Shown here one piece after another: positions 1-11,653 of a DNA stretch of 64,000 nucleotides. A model generated the notes under the pieces. It was not told the DNA's origin. It saw nothing but the letters and a program-made list of their open reading frames with translations, and did no database searches. The position numbers were made by a program, and so were the translations under genes. How positions within the stretch are numbered: the first letter of the stretch is position 1; each line of letters starts with the position of its first letter. This DNA comes from Sesamum alatum (Eukaryota > Streptophyta > Magnoliopsida > Lamiales > Pedaliaceae): assembly GCA_034509735.1 (NCBI GenBank), contig JACGWO010000005.1, forward strand, positions 32,208,479-32,272,478, read 5' to 3'.

Positions 1-1340
1 CGCCATTTATTAGAAGAAAACAACTTTTTCTTTTATAATAGTACATATATATATATATCATTAGAAGACCCTTAAAATTATTAGTAATTTATTTTAACAT
101 GTTAGAAACACGTGATTATACGATAATTTCTTATTTGAAAACTTCATATTCAATATATGATTAGCTTAAAATAAAACGTGTTTCCAGAAATTAGATATCA
201 TCAAATAGATAACATTGATATCATACCAAAAACTCTTAATTAATTTCAAAATGAGACTTCATGCTGGATAAATTGGATAAAAAATAAATAAAAATTTAAA
301 TTAGTAAATTCACTTACTATTTGATAAAATCTTAACAATTAAAAAAAGTAAATTTACATTATGTAGAAAATCCAAATATATATGAAGCATATCACTACTA
401 ACACTAAAAAAGCAAGCTACGATATGTAATAAAAGCCACTTACTACTACATCAAATGTTTAGAGTTGATAAACCGGTAAATTTCAAATAAAAATAAGATG
501 GTGAAAATAAAATATTTCAAAGTATGTCTTCTTAACAGACAGTTTGAATAATTTTCTGACTAAGTAATTTTACATATAGCCCATGAAAATGCATTAAAGA
601 ATGGTATTTGATACTACATGGAGAATAATATGTAGCTCTTTGTTAATGCCAGATGAAGTTTAAGAGTAAAGAAAAAGAAAAAAAAAAAAAAAAAAGAATC
701 ACAAGTACATCTTGATTATTGCTAACTTGATACTTTTAGATTTTGTACTTTGCATCTTTTACCTTTATATATAAAAATGCAAATAAATGGCCTATGAGTC
801 TATATATATATATATATATATATAAGATAGTAGAAAAGAAAAAAAGAAAATAAAGAACATATTAATTACGTGTTTCTTATTAAGACCAAATCTTGGAAAA
901 ACATATTAACATATTAGTTTGTGAGAGAGGTTTTAGACTATTAAATTGGATTTTAATTTGTAGACGGAAAAAAAAAATGAAAAAGTTGGTGTGGGAACAT
1001 GGGTGGTTTTCGCAATAGGACATATTTGGTAGTTTGTAAAATTGGTACGAGAACTACCAAGAAGATGGTGAATATTCATTTTTATCCTCCACAAATAATT
1101 AATTCATCTTGTAGATTGAAATCAACAAATGTATTTTTAGAAAAAACAAAGGGCAATTCTTGTAAAAATACGTAAATAACTTCCACATTAGACACAAAAG
1201 AAGGTTTATTTTTATAATTAGTATATTTATAATATTATTATATATGTAGATAAATATAATTTTATTACTATTTTTAATATAATTTAATTTAAATTACATA
1301 AGTAAATTAATTAAAATTAATTTTTATATATATATAAAAG
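1..1340. other. AT-rich intergenic DNA, no gene seen
   Basis: Strongly AT-rich sequence with homopolymer runs and stop codons in all frames. I see no coding exon, RNA gene or complete transposon. The only clear structure is a TA microsatellite. Confidence 0.7.
801..824. repeat. (TA)n microsatellite
   Basis: An uninterrupted run of TA dinucleotides in AT-rich intergenic DNA. Confidence 0.9.
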
Positions 1341-1617
1341 AAACGGCGGCGGCGGCGACTGCTGCAGAAGAGGGCGCGGCGACGCGCCCTTCTCCGTCGC
1401 CGAGAGGCGGAGGGCGACGTCGTCGCCTATCGCCCAGAAGGACAATGCGGTCTCTAGATTCGAGGGTGACGGCGTCGCCCATCGCCCAGACCTCCTCCGA
1501 CCTTCGGCGGCGTCGACGTCGCCCAGAGACGGAGGTTGAGGTCACCCTCGGCTCGAGGGCGACAGGGCGCCGGCCTCGCCGCTCCCTGGGGGGTGAGGGT
1601 GGAGGTGGGGGGTGTTA
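1341..1617. other. Isolated GC-rich island
   Basis: A block of about 275 bp that is abruptly GC-rich between flanks that are nearly all A/T. It opens with a short CGG repeat and contains repeated words built on GTCGCC and ATCGCCCA. Minus-strand frames across it give only low-complexity Arg/Pro/Ala peptides with no domain I recognise. It may be a fragment of a GC-rich transposon; I cannot identify it. Confidence 0.5.
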
Positions 1618-2545
1618 GTTATTATTATTTTAATAATTCTTATAAATATAAATATAATAATAAGTATATTATAGGTAATTATAATTATATATGGTATTTT
1701 AGTCATTGTCTCTAAAAAGATACTTTCAAGTTGACCGGGGGCAATGTGAGTATTTGTTGACAACATAAAAGTAATTTTTAATATTTAAATTTTCATAGGG
1801 GTTTTTTTTATATTTTTCCATATCAATGGGGTCAAAATGAATTTAACCCTTAAAAAATATGAGTACTTTGTATACTCAAAAAATATGTAGGTGCCATTGC
1901 TTGGGACGTTACTTTGTATACTCAAAAGCTTAAATTAAGCATTTAAAATTATATTTTTCGGTTATGTAATTATAGGTTGTCAGCACTTTTGGTCCAATAA
2001 CTTATTTTATTTATATATTTAGTCACTTTTTGGCAAATTTTATGTGTTGACAATTTTGATCCCCTTCACACTAAAATGAATATCATTTTTTGTCTTATAA
2101 TTTAGGTCGTTAGGATCAAAATTGCCTAAATATGACTAAATATATCAAAAAAGAATCATATTTGTTCAGGACATTCGTAAAAAAGGAGGAGACAATATGT
2201 AAATAAAATAAATTATAGGACCAAAAATATAATTTTATCAATTAAGCAATTTGTTGTAAAGCTTGCAATAGCCGCCTAGAACCATCTAATGCTCAACATT
2301 CGGTATTTGCTTATGCATGCGTAAATCAGAATTTGAATTTACATTTTGTTATCACAGATAGTACGGTCTTACTTAATACAACCTTTCAAAAATTGTTCAT
2401 TTACCCTGGCATCCTTTCATTAAAGGTTGGATAAAAAATGTTGACATCAGCAAAAAAAATTATATAAATTATCAATTCTACCCCTCATTTAATCTTCTTA
2501 TGTATATTTGTTCATTTATAAGGAAATTTATGTAATATATATATA
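1618..2545. other. Intergenic DNA with an imperfect foldback
   Basis: No gene is seen. Between about 1975 and 2235 the two halves are loosely inverted copies of each other: a 'ttggtccaataactta'-type word on the left is matched by 'ataggaccaaaaat' on the right, and 'gacaattttgatcc' is matched by 'ggatcaaaattgcc'. This looks like a decayed MITE. Confidence 0.4.
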
Positions 2546-2823
2546 TAGGACAAAATTATTTTTTAGTCCCGTTAAATAAGATCAGACTCGTTTTTGGTAC
2601 CATTGTTTATCCAAGTATAGGCTTTGGTCCCATTAAATCCAAATTTCAGGCTTATTTGGTCTCAATAAGTCATGTGCAGACTGCAGAGCATGACAAATAA
2701 CTTATTGGGACCAAATAAGCCTGAATTTGAGTTTAATGAGACCAAAACCTACACTTGGATAAATAATGGTACAAAAGACGAGTCTGACCCTATTTAACGG
2801 GACTAAAAAAATATTTTGCCCTA
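2546..2823. mobile_element. Foldback MITE with long inverted arms
   Basis: A near-palindromic element. The left arm (aggacaaaattatttttta..., then agtcccgttaaata) is repeated in reverse complement in the right arm (tatttaacgggact..., ending ttttgccct). The arms of roughly 110-125 bp meet around 2665-2700. It has no coding capacity. The flanks are TA repeats, so a TA-type target duplication cannot be resolved. The superfamily is uncertain. Confidence 0.7.
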
Positions 2824-3448
2824 TATATATATATATATATGAAGTGGGATTATCATTATTACATTTTTTCCCCTATAAATATAAAATTATACATGAAAAT
2901 ATTAAATGAGGAATAAAACTGAAAGTTTATGTACTTTTCTTGGTCGCGTTAGGATTTTTCGTCCAAACCCTAATAAAATAAGATCAGATGTAAATGGAGA
3001 ATTTTTAAATGGGGTGTAAGTGTAATTTCAAAATTTTTTATAAAAAAATATATAATTTTATATTTATAGAGAGGTCCAATCGTTATTAACCATGAAATAA
3101 GAACAATTTTATTGAGTTATAGCGGAGAAATTATACAAGTGTGGACCACTAAGTGGGATATGGTTTAATTGATCCGAGGATGTGAAATTAAAAGTTTATG
3201 GTTAAAAACATTTGAAACGTGGTATAAACTTGAAATGGTACATTGAGTGTTGTGATTATGGTCCATCGACTGATAATTGAACACTAACGTGCAAAGTTTG
3301 AGAAATTTTTAGCACACACGCAACCCTCTCAAGTATTTCGTGCATTGAATGTGGCTTCTATTGTTTATGATGAGGTACGACACATTGTTCATATATATAT
3401 AGGTGGGTACGATTATGAATGTGTTCATTTTTACATAATTTAATTTTT
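2824..3448. other. Intergenic DNA, nothing recognised
   Basis: AT-rich sequence with no convincing ORF, RNA gene or terminal repeat. Confidence 0.6.
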
Positions 3449-3730
3449 AGGATAATTACATTTACACCCCATGATTTACAATCTATTTATTCAAACTACT
3501 TATGTTTTCTGCATAATTATAGAATCCACTCTTAATAACCAAAAGATATGGGTAGTTTGTGTAATAATGTCGATACTTTTTAGAGGTGTAAGTGTAATTT
3601 TCTAAGAAAATAGGAGTGATTTGTGTAAATGATGCTTACATTCTTATGGGTGGATGTGTAATTATTCAAAATGTAGGGGTGATTTGTGTAAACAGACCAT
3701 AGGTTATGGGGTGTAAATGTAATTATCTCT
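3449..3730. mobile_element. Foldback MITE
   Basis: The element begins ggataattacatttacaccc and ends with the inverse, gggtgtaaatgtaattatc. Internal words such as 'gtgtaattttctaag' and 'gatttgtgtaaa' are partly mirrored. It is about 280 bp and non-coding. The outer end resembles the larger 'gggataatta' family described below but the interior differs. Confidence 0.6.
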
Positions 3731-4108
3731 TAATTATTTTTTTTTATTTTTTACTTTTCTTCTTATTCAAACCTCACATCTGATTGTAAGGAACCTACTA
3801 TTTGATTATAACTTTTTTTTTTATTTGTATGTCAATTTCTGGATTTTTAATACGATTTTTAAATCACAAAAATACCAAATAAAAAATTTAATTTGAGATA
3901 ATAATTATTATAATTAAAATTATTAAACTAATAAATTGATTATGTATTAATTATTGCAAAGTTCTGCTGAAACTAGAAAATAGAAAAATTAGTGGAGTCG
4001 TTAGCTCAGTTAACGAATTAACGACTCTGGTTGTTATTTACAGAAATAAAATAAAAAAACTGTGAGTTGTTGGCACGACCTAATATAAAGCATTAATTAC
4101 AATATATT

Positions 4109-4109
4109 A

Positions 4110-4150
<41 letters not shown>
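4109..4150. repeat. (ATT)n microsatellite
   Basis: A run of about 14 TTA/ATT trinucleotide units without interruption. Confidence 0.9.
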
Positions 4151-4151
<1 letters not shown>

Positions 4152-6245
4152 TGTTATCAAACATTTGCCACGTAAGTCCGTCATTAGTCAAAGCAATTTA
4201 TGATTTTTTTTTATAAAACATAATATGAGGTGTGGATAACGTGACAAACAATATGTACCTAATATATGTATTGAGACATTAATTTGCACCGAATTCGAGT
4301 TGTTCAAAAAAACTAAAAAAACGTATAATTCACTTAAATTGTGTTTGGATCGATAAATTTTATGATATAGATTTTGACTTCTTAATAATAATTTTTTTGT
4401 ATTTGTTTAGATGATTTCATATTTAGAAATACTTTCAAATATTTCAATTTTCATTTTGAACTGTATTTTGTTGAAAAATTTATGAATTTCAAATTATTTA
4501 AGTGTGCATTTGGTTTGATGGTTTTGTATTCGACAGAAGGGTTTTGGAGGAAATATTTCAAATAAGTCAATATTATAAAATTTTGAAATCCATCAATATT
4601 CAACAAGACATACTTGAAATTTAGAGGTAATAACGAATCATTTGAAATTATTTTTCAAAATTTTTATTTCAAATCGAACTTATTTCATCCAAATATAATT
4701 TTAAAAAGTACTAAAAAATACACGTTCGCGCGTATAAAATCTGTAGCGTTGCAGCCCCTTTTCCCATTCTGAATATTTTTCAGAATGCTATTTTATTAAA
4801 TCGTTATGTGAAAAATAATAATTATAAAATAATTATAATGTATTCGAGATTTGTGCAGGGGAGAATGTGGGATATTAACCTCGACACGCTTAATGCTCAA
4901 AGTATTTTTTCTAGAGAGGGGGCTTTTGTACGAGTATATACCGATGTCTTGTATTTTCAATTAAAAGTCATTTGCATTTAGGAATAATACTTTGAGGTAT
5001 TTACAGTGGAGCTGAGAATGTTTGTGTGTGGCTGTATGCATATAATAGTGCATTTTATGTAAAGAAAATAACTTTTATACCCCTAACCTGTTTGTTTGTA
5101 TTTTTTTTTTTTTAATTTTCAGTTTTTAAAATAATAATTAAAGTTAAAACATGTTTGTTTATACGTATTTTCATTGAAAATATACTGATTTGACACTTTT
5201 GTTCAATATAAAACACAATCTCATTAATTAATCCAGATTTATTCTCATTTTATATGTTTTCTCACTGCAAATATATTAATTTGACGCTATGATTCAATAT
5301 GAAACATAATGGTACTAATTAATCTAAATATATTATTATTTTTATAAAAATTTATAAGGTAAACTGTAAGCAACCTCCCGGTGATATTGCAAATGTGCAA
5401 ATTACCTCTATGAAATATAAAATAGCAATTTCTCTCCCAATATTTTTTAAATGAATAAATTTATCTCCCCATATTATTTAAAATGGATCAATTTACCTCC
5501 TTACATTTAAATTGCTCCATTTAAAATAACACATGGAGATAAATTATTTCATTTGAAAGAACAAAGAAAGATAAATTATTATTTTTTTTATAGAATAATA
5601 ATTTACTTATTTATAATATTACAAAAAAATAAATTATATTAAATTTAAAATTTATATAAAATTAAAAATACATATTTTCGAACCGGCCCTAAAATTTTGA
5701 TGAACGCTAAAATTAAGGCTGACAACTTGGTTAGCCCGACATACACACAGTAGGCACATGTAAGGTGTGGAGAAGTTTGATTTGTTGGCGGTGGTAGTGA
5801 AATGAGAGTGACTGGCACCAAACGGGGGCACAGGCAAGAGTGGACCGCACCCAATAGCATCTCATCTCATATGAATTTTTCACGTGGGTGGATGTGCTTT
5901 TATTTTTCCCCAAAGCAAATCATGAAAGCGACCGCACAACCCTACACAATTCAAAAATATTCAATGTTTTCTAATTGGAGCACACGCAATATTAATATGT
6001 GATTTATTTTATTTATTTTTATCATACGATGGGTTTGCGATTTGATCGGTGTTCTATCGTACGATGTATTATATGTTTTGATTTTGTATGAGCATCACAG
6101 TTTTGTTCTAAAAAGTCGATTCGTTGAGGAAATGAGACATTGAAGATTATTAGTCACTCAAGTTTATTATCTGCAACTAATGTGGAATGCTCGCTTACAT
6201 CATCAGTCCCACATACGAGGGGTTTGGAACAGACATATGGTCTCG

Positions 6246-6264
6246 TTCCCACAGATGGCGCCAA
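6246..6264 (-). other. LTR-retrotransposon primer-binding-site-like remnant
   Basis: On the minus strand the word TTGGCGCCATCTGTGGGAA closely matches the PBS region of the intact element at 37974-44223 (TTGGCGCCGTCTGTGAGAA). The flanks (6160-6220 and 6380-6425) share the word 'atgtggaatgct', so this may be a decayed LTR junction. No gag or pol is seen nearby. Confidence 0.4.
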
Positions 6265-6621
6265 AAGATGCGGTTTGCATTGCGCGAGATATTGTCCTCT
6301 TTGATTTTTGTATAAACTGTATAGGTTTGTCCTGAAAAGGCACATCACTAGAGAGCGAAGGTCTTCGGGCTCATAAGTCATTCAAATTATTCGTTTGTAA
6401 TCTATGTGGAATGCTTGTTTATATTATTATATTTATTTAATTAAATAATTAATCAACATTGATTAAAAAAAAAAAAAAGACAGTTTGAAGGAGAAATAGC
6501 AAGTGGGAATTTTTTAACACTCAAACAATACGTACATTTTTAATAAATTTACACAAAGATTTAAATATATTTTTTATTTTTTAATATGAGCTTATAAGAT
6601 ATTGATGATGTTTCATTTTAT

Positions 6622-7045
6622 GGTAAATTACAATGACTTCATCTGAAGTTTGATATAATTATGGATATCTCCTTATTGTTTCAAAAATTACAAATACCCC
6701 CCTGAGGTTTGTAATTTTTAACCAATGTCTGAAATGGACAATTTTGCCTTTTGTTTTTTTTTTTAAATTGTAAAAAAATCAACCGAGGTAAGTTACATAT
6801 TGCTCATATTTATAAAAAAAACGTAAGAAATCATTCTTTGCGCATTTTTGTCCAAAAAAAATTTAAATTTTTTTTTAAAAATTAATTTGCATAAGGGCAT
6901 TTTGGTCAATTCACTCATAAAAATTGATGAAAATGTGTTATTTGTTAGACGGTTACAAATCTTAGGAGAGTATTTATAATTTTCAAATAATGAGGGGGTA
7001 TTCATAATTATGCTAAATATCATGAAAGATCCTTGTAATTCACCC
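6622..7045. mobile_element. Foldback MITE, 'taaattacagc' family, copy 1
   Basis: The left end (taaattacaatgacttcatc) and right end (gatccttgtaattcaccc) are inverted. Internal mirrored words include 'acaaataccccc'/'gggggtattc' and 'attttgcc'/'cattttggtca'. The same layout recurs at 46837-47275 and 52382-52795, and truncated at the end of the window. It is about 425 bp with no coding capacity. Confidence 0.65.
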
Positions 7046-7925
7046 TTCATTTTAAAGGCTTATAAGAGGGTATTTAGACAAGCTTACAAGATTTTTAAAA
7101 CATTTCATAAGACATTCGACATCTCATAAAATAGTTTAAAATGTTATGTGAACAATTTAGAAAAATGAGTTTATTGAGAAAAATAATATGTTGTCAATTT
7201 GTACATCTACTATTATATCAAAAGTCATAACGGTTAGTAATGACACAATTCAAAAGTTTAAATTGTTCGATACTTCAAGCGTCATATTTCAACTGGAGAT
7301 CCACCACGAGAAGTATTATCGCACGCAAACAGACAATCATCTCTTTAACAATTCTTACGAGATCAACACAGATCAACAATACCTTCAACAACATTTTTTT
7401 TCTTTATGGGCATATATTATCATGACAAATGTTCTCTTAAAAGATTATTTGAGAAATACAAAATTCTCAACTTATTCAAAAAATTTAATCAACTCTTTCA
7501 GTTTTTAATCACATGAAGTTAAGAAATATTATAATCAAGATGTTACAAATTTCATGAACTCACTGTATTCAAACACTTTCAGTCTCCAAACCTTATCTTT
7601 AAAATAAAATTTAATAATTTTGGTAAAGTACCTTATAAAAACGTGCGATTTTATAAATTTATTTATATAGATTTAGTAAAACACCCTTTAAATTGATCTA
7701 AATAACCTTAACGTTCTAAGATAAAAGCAAAAAGTCAATTTGTTTAGGTTTTCATTTTCAGTTTTTGAAACGGCAATTAAAGTAAAAATTATTTATTTAT
7801 ACGTAATTTTATCGAAAATATATCTATTTGATACCACGGTTTAAGATAAAATACAATCTTATTAACTAATCAAAATATATTCTCATTTTACACAACAAAA
7901 ATCATACAAAATTAATATTTACTTA
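7046..7925. other. Intergenic DNA, no gene recognised
   Basis: Contains a 106-codon plus-strand open frame (7188-7508) with no recognisable motif, biased toward Ile/Thr/Asn as expected of AT-rich random sequence. I do not call it a gene. Confidence 0.55.
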
Positions 7926-8318
7926 CTAGCCATCATGGCATGTCGTCCCTGCATGCATATACAATAATATTGCACGCTTCAAAATTATTTTAAATAAGAA
8001 CTAGTTGTTGTGGCACGCCGTCCCTGCGTGCATATAATAAAAAAAAATTTGCGCCTTAAAATATATTACTATTATAAATAAGAGCAAAATATAAATCACT
8101 ACATCACATTAAAAAATAAAAGAAAAAAATTAATTTATCAATTAGAGAAACTTTGGAAGTTAAATAAGTTGGTTATATTATCGGTTGAAGGTCATTTTTG
8201 ACCTCACAAAAAATAGTGCAGCGGTGTAATTAACTGCCGTTTGTGAGTGTGGATGGAGCTTTCTTTATATAATAGTATAGATATTATATATATATATAAA
8301 ATCAATACATTATATTTC

Positions 8319-8350
<32 letters not shown>

Positions 8351-9080
8351 AACTAACTTAATGGTATTATTGGCATAATCGTAAAATTGGTATTGTGGTG
8401 TTATGAACCGTTATTTGTGGGTGGAAAATGCATTTTCTTTTTATATTAACTAGTCGACGTGATACAATTCTCCTACGTGCGTATAACAAATAATATTTTA
8501 TGTTTTAAAATATATTATAAATAAATATATATATAAAACAATACATCACATCTAAAAAAAAAGAAAGAAAAAAAAGAAACTAATTTTTGGGGTATTATTG
8601 GCATAATAAAAAATCGATATTGTGGTGTAAGTAATCGCTATTTGTAAGTAAAAACGATGTTTCTTTTTATTATTAGTCGACGTGGCACGCCGTCCCTGAG
8701 TGCATATAATAAATAATATTTCATGCTTTAAAATATATTATAACACACTTAAAAAAAAAGAAGAGATAAAGAAATAAAGAAAGAAAAGAAACTAACTTAG
8801 GGGTATTATTGGCATATCAAAAAATTGGTGTCGCGGTGTAAGTAACCGCCTTTTGTGAGTGAAAATGGTATTTTCTCTATATATTAGTATAGAAGATAAT
8901 ATTTCATGCTTTAAAATATATTATAACATACTTAAAAAAAAAAGAAAAAAAGAAGAGAGAAATAAATAAATAAAGAAAAGAAACTAACTTATGGGTATTA
9001 TTGGCATAGCACAAAATTGGTGTCGCGGTGTCAGTAACCGACTTTTGTGAGTGAAAACGGTGTTTTCTTTATATATTAGT
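7926..9080 (-). mobile_element. Tandem cluster of small non-autonomous Helitrons
   Basis: At least five related units lie head to tail. On the minus strand each carries parts of the same pattern: a TCTATACTA-type start, the word 'GTTACTNACACCGC' about 40-60 bases in, an A/T-rich middle, then a short GC hairpin and CTAG. 3' ends of this type are at 7926, 8001 and 8450, with a variant TTAG at 8673. 5' ends are at 8281 and about 8893. The adjoining fragments 8282-8449 and 8894-9080 lack one end. No Rep/helicase frame is present. Confidence 0.6.
8001..8281 (-). mobile_element. Complete non-autonomous Helitron, 281 bp
   Basis: On the minus strand the unit starts TCTATACTATTATA and ends with the hairpin GCACGC-AGGGACG-GCGTGC, about a dozen bases, then CTAG. 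The base before TC is A (complement of 8282) and the base after CTAG is T (complement of 8000), the A|T insertion site expected of Helitrons. No target duplication is visible, also as expected. It is far too short to encode a Rep/helicase. Confidence 0.65.
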
Positions 9081-9104
9081 ACAAATAGATAGATAAATGA
9101 AAAA

Positions 9105-9646
9105 GGGATAATTACACTCCACTCCCTTGAATTTGGTGTAATTACATGTAGATCAATGTAGTTTGAAAAATTACATCTAGTGCACTTGAGGTTTGTTTAT
9201 GTCTAATAGATTGGTCATTTCACTATTCAAAATTCACCGAATTTTTTAATATTAATAAAAAATTGAATGAAGATCATTATTTAGCATCGATTGACTTAGT
9301 ATTGAATTATTATAGGTCAAATATTTTTTTTTATGATCAAACTACAATTATACATATTCACATGTTAATGCATGTGAGGAAATATATTTTCACTATTTAA
9401 GGTAATTTAATCATAAAAAAATAATTTAATCTGCAATAAGTTAATAATAAAATCAATCGAGGATAGATATTAATTTTTATTTAATTTTTTTGATTAATAT
9501 CAATAAATTCGATGAATTTTGACTAATAGAGAAATTCATTTGTTAAATATAAACAAACTTTAGAAGTACTATATATAATTTTTCAAATTACAAAAATTAT
9601 ACATATAATTATACAAAACTTTTGAGGAGGGGAGTGTAATTATCCC
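9105..9646. mobile_element. Foldback MITE, 'gggataatta' family, copy 1
   Basis: It begins gggataattacactcc and ends ggagtgtaattatccc, a direct inversion. Further in, 'ttggtgtaattaca', 'tttgaaaaattaca' and 'attcaccgaatttt' have inverted partners. Related copies lie at 51133-51665 and 62165-62719, all about 530-555 bp. No coding capacity is present. Confidence 0.7.
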
Positions 9647-9917
9647 AATTACAAACTGAAAGGCTATAAACAACTTTCGTCGTGCGATATTTGAGATTTG
9701 CAATACAGTTGCAGTCCACGATCGCAAATAGCAAAAGGGAATTATAGGGTAAGCAAAGGCACATGGAAGCATGTTTCACGTCTCAATTTGGAACTCGTGT
9801 TCCTTCCATCTTGCTTCTATTTTCCATCACTGGCCCCACCATTTCCTCGAATTTATTTGCACCCCCCCCACCCCACCCCACCCCACACCCAATTCCTTTT
9901 TCTCCATAGGCAATTAT

Positions 9918-9923
9918 CACGTG
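9918..9923. promoter_or_regulatory. G-box (CACGTG) upstream of JAZ gene
   Basis: A perfect palindromic G-box about 210 bp upstream of the JAZ start codon. MYC2-type bHLH factors bind this word, and JAZ genes are known MYC2 targets in a negative feedback loop. Its function here is inferred from position only. Confidence 0.45.
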
Positions 9924-10130
9924 CTCAATGCATCCATTAAAAACACCTTTCTCTGTACATAAAGCTGAACCTATAGCCCAAGAACTTGATAACCCTTCTT
10001 CAACCCGCCTAACCCTTTTGCCATTTACCTTCAATTCTTTAAATAAGATTCATCGCTTTTCTTCCGGCAACGGAAACCACAAGTTCGATTCGCCACTACT
10101 TCTAACTGGGTTTTTGTTTTTCTGGTAAAT

Positions 10131-11653
10131 ATGTCGAGTTTGAGGCAGTTTTCTGATGGCCGGAGGCAGGGGAAGGAGCCGGAGAAGTCCAATTTTGTGC
10201 AGACCTGCAATCTCTTGAGTCAGTACATAAAGGGAAAGGGTAGTCTCAGAGATTTGAATCTTGAAATTGGTGGAAAAGTTGAGAGCCTCGAAGCTATAGG
10301 TAGAACTTATTACTGTTTATCTCTCTCTCTGCTTCTTTAGTTTCTCATGGTTTTTGTTAACTATACAATTTGTTGCAATAGCTCTGGTAGATCTGGCGAG
10401 AAAATTTGAGTGTTCACTTTTTCAGCTGATGAATCGGATGTTTTGCTTAATTTCAGTGAAGCCCGGATCATCTCTTGCTGCATCAGCTTCTACGACTGTG
10501 GATTTACTGAGAAATAATGGAAAATCTGCTGAACATTCGTCTGAACAGCAGCTATTCAAGAACCCTTCTCCGCACGCCAGGCCTGATTCCTCCGCTGTGA
10601 TAGTAGAAGATGCCCCAAACAAAGCTAGCACAAGGTTCTTTCCTTTCTTCAATCGCACTTTCTTCAACTACCTGCACAATAATAGCACAAAAAATCGTTG
10701 AAGGGTGGACGGATTTGAACATTGAAAGATTATATAGTTTGACTTTGTATTGAAAGTTAAGGGGCAGAGGCTATATCTTTTGTGTGTTTGTAGAGTTAGA
10801 TTTGGAAGCTTTTGTGAGCAATTAATTGAAATTCGTTTTCCGATTAATTTCAGCAAAGATGGGACGACAACGGACTCTAAGACTGCACAACTGACAATTT
10901 TTTACTCCGGGAGAGTGTTGGTCTTTGATGATTACCCGACGGACAAGGTTAGAGACCTCGTGTCCATGGCTAAGAAGAGCAGCTCCCAAATGTCTTACGG
11001 CATTTTGTCGAACACCATTCAAGAGAAACCCAGCCCTGCGTCGGCCTCCATCGCACGGGAGGGGCTCCCGCCGCGGCCTCAGGCTGGCGGGGGTAAGCCG
11101 CCTGTCGCCATTTCGTCAAACACTTGTACAGAGAAAACAAATCCCACCACCAGTGGGGCTAGCACTGGTAAACAGCCTGTAGCCATTTCGTCAAACACTT
11201 GTAAGGAGAAAACTAATCCCACCACCAGTGGGACTGTGGCGCCGACCTCAAGCGCACGGGAAGGTTTTCCACCGTGGGCTCAAGCTGGTAGTAGCAAGCG
11301 GCCTGTTGGCATTTCGTCGAACACTTCTATGGAAACAGATCCGACAACTAGTGGGGATGTAGCGTCGAGCTCAAGAACTCAAGAACAACTTTCACCACAA
11401 TCTGAGGCTAATGGATCAGGTAACTAATTCACTCTATCATGATATATATAAATGCAAAACCCCTAATTATTTTGGGATCATACTAATTTTTCCTTTTTTG
11501 GGTCTTTCAGATTTGCCAATTGCAAGAAGATCATCACTTCATAGATTTCTCGCGAAGAGGAAAGATAGGGCAGCTGTGAGGGGTCCTTACCATAATCAAG
11601 AACATCCTGCGTCTTCTTCCAAGAGTGATGAACAGATTGACCTCAATCTCTAG
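10131..11653 (+). CDS. TIFY10: JAZ1/TIFY10-type jasmonate ZIM-domain repressor
   Basis: Exons 10131-10299, 10457-10634, 10854-11419 and 11511-11653 join in phase into a 351-residue protein. JAZ proteins are nuclear repressors that hold MYC2-type factors inactive with NINJA/TOPLESS and are degraded through COI1 when jasmonoyl-isoleucine appears. The N-terminus (KSNFVQTCNLLSQYIKGKG) matches the cryptic MYC-interaction segment of JAZ1-type proteins. The TIFY motif reads TIFYSGRVLVFDDYP. The Jas motif begins with the degron LPIARR, followed by SSLHRFLAKRKDRAAVRGPY, and lies entirely in the last exon with no intron inside it. The protein ends IDLNL, an EAR-like tail. The linker between TIFY and Jas is long and holds three imperfect repeats of an 'AISSNT-EKTNPTTSG' unit, making the protein longer than most JAZ1 relatives. 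The start is the first ATG after a TATA-like tttaaata. Confidence 0.93.

Larger units (their letters stand above)
3731..6621. other. Intergenic DNA with repeat debris
   Basis: No gene is supported. It includes a long ATT microsatellite (4109-4150), words typical of decayed plant transposons around 4340-4730 (tgtgtttggat near one end, atccaaatat near the other) and short low-complexity frames around 5650-6000 with no recognisable domain. An isolated retroelement primer-binding-site-like word lies at 6246-6264. Confidence 0.55.

Noticed and set aside
7188..7508. 106-codon plus-strand frame
   Set aside because: No recognisable motif, no splice or promoter context, and composition like AT-rich random sequence.
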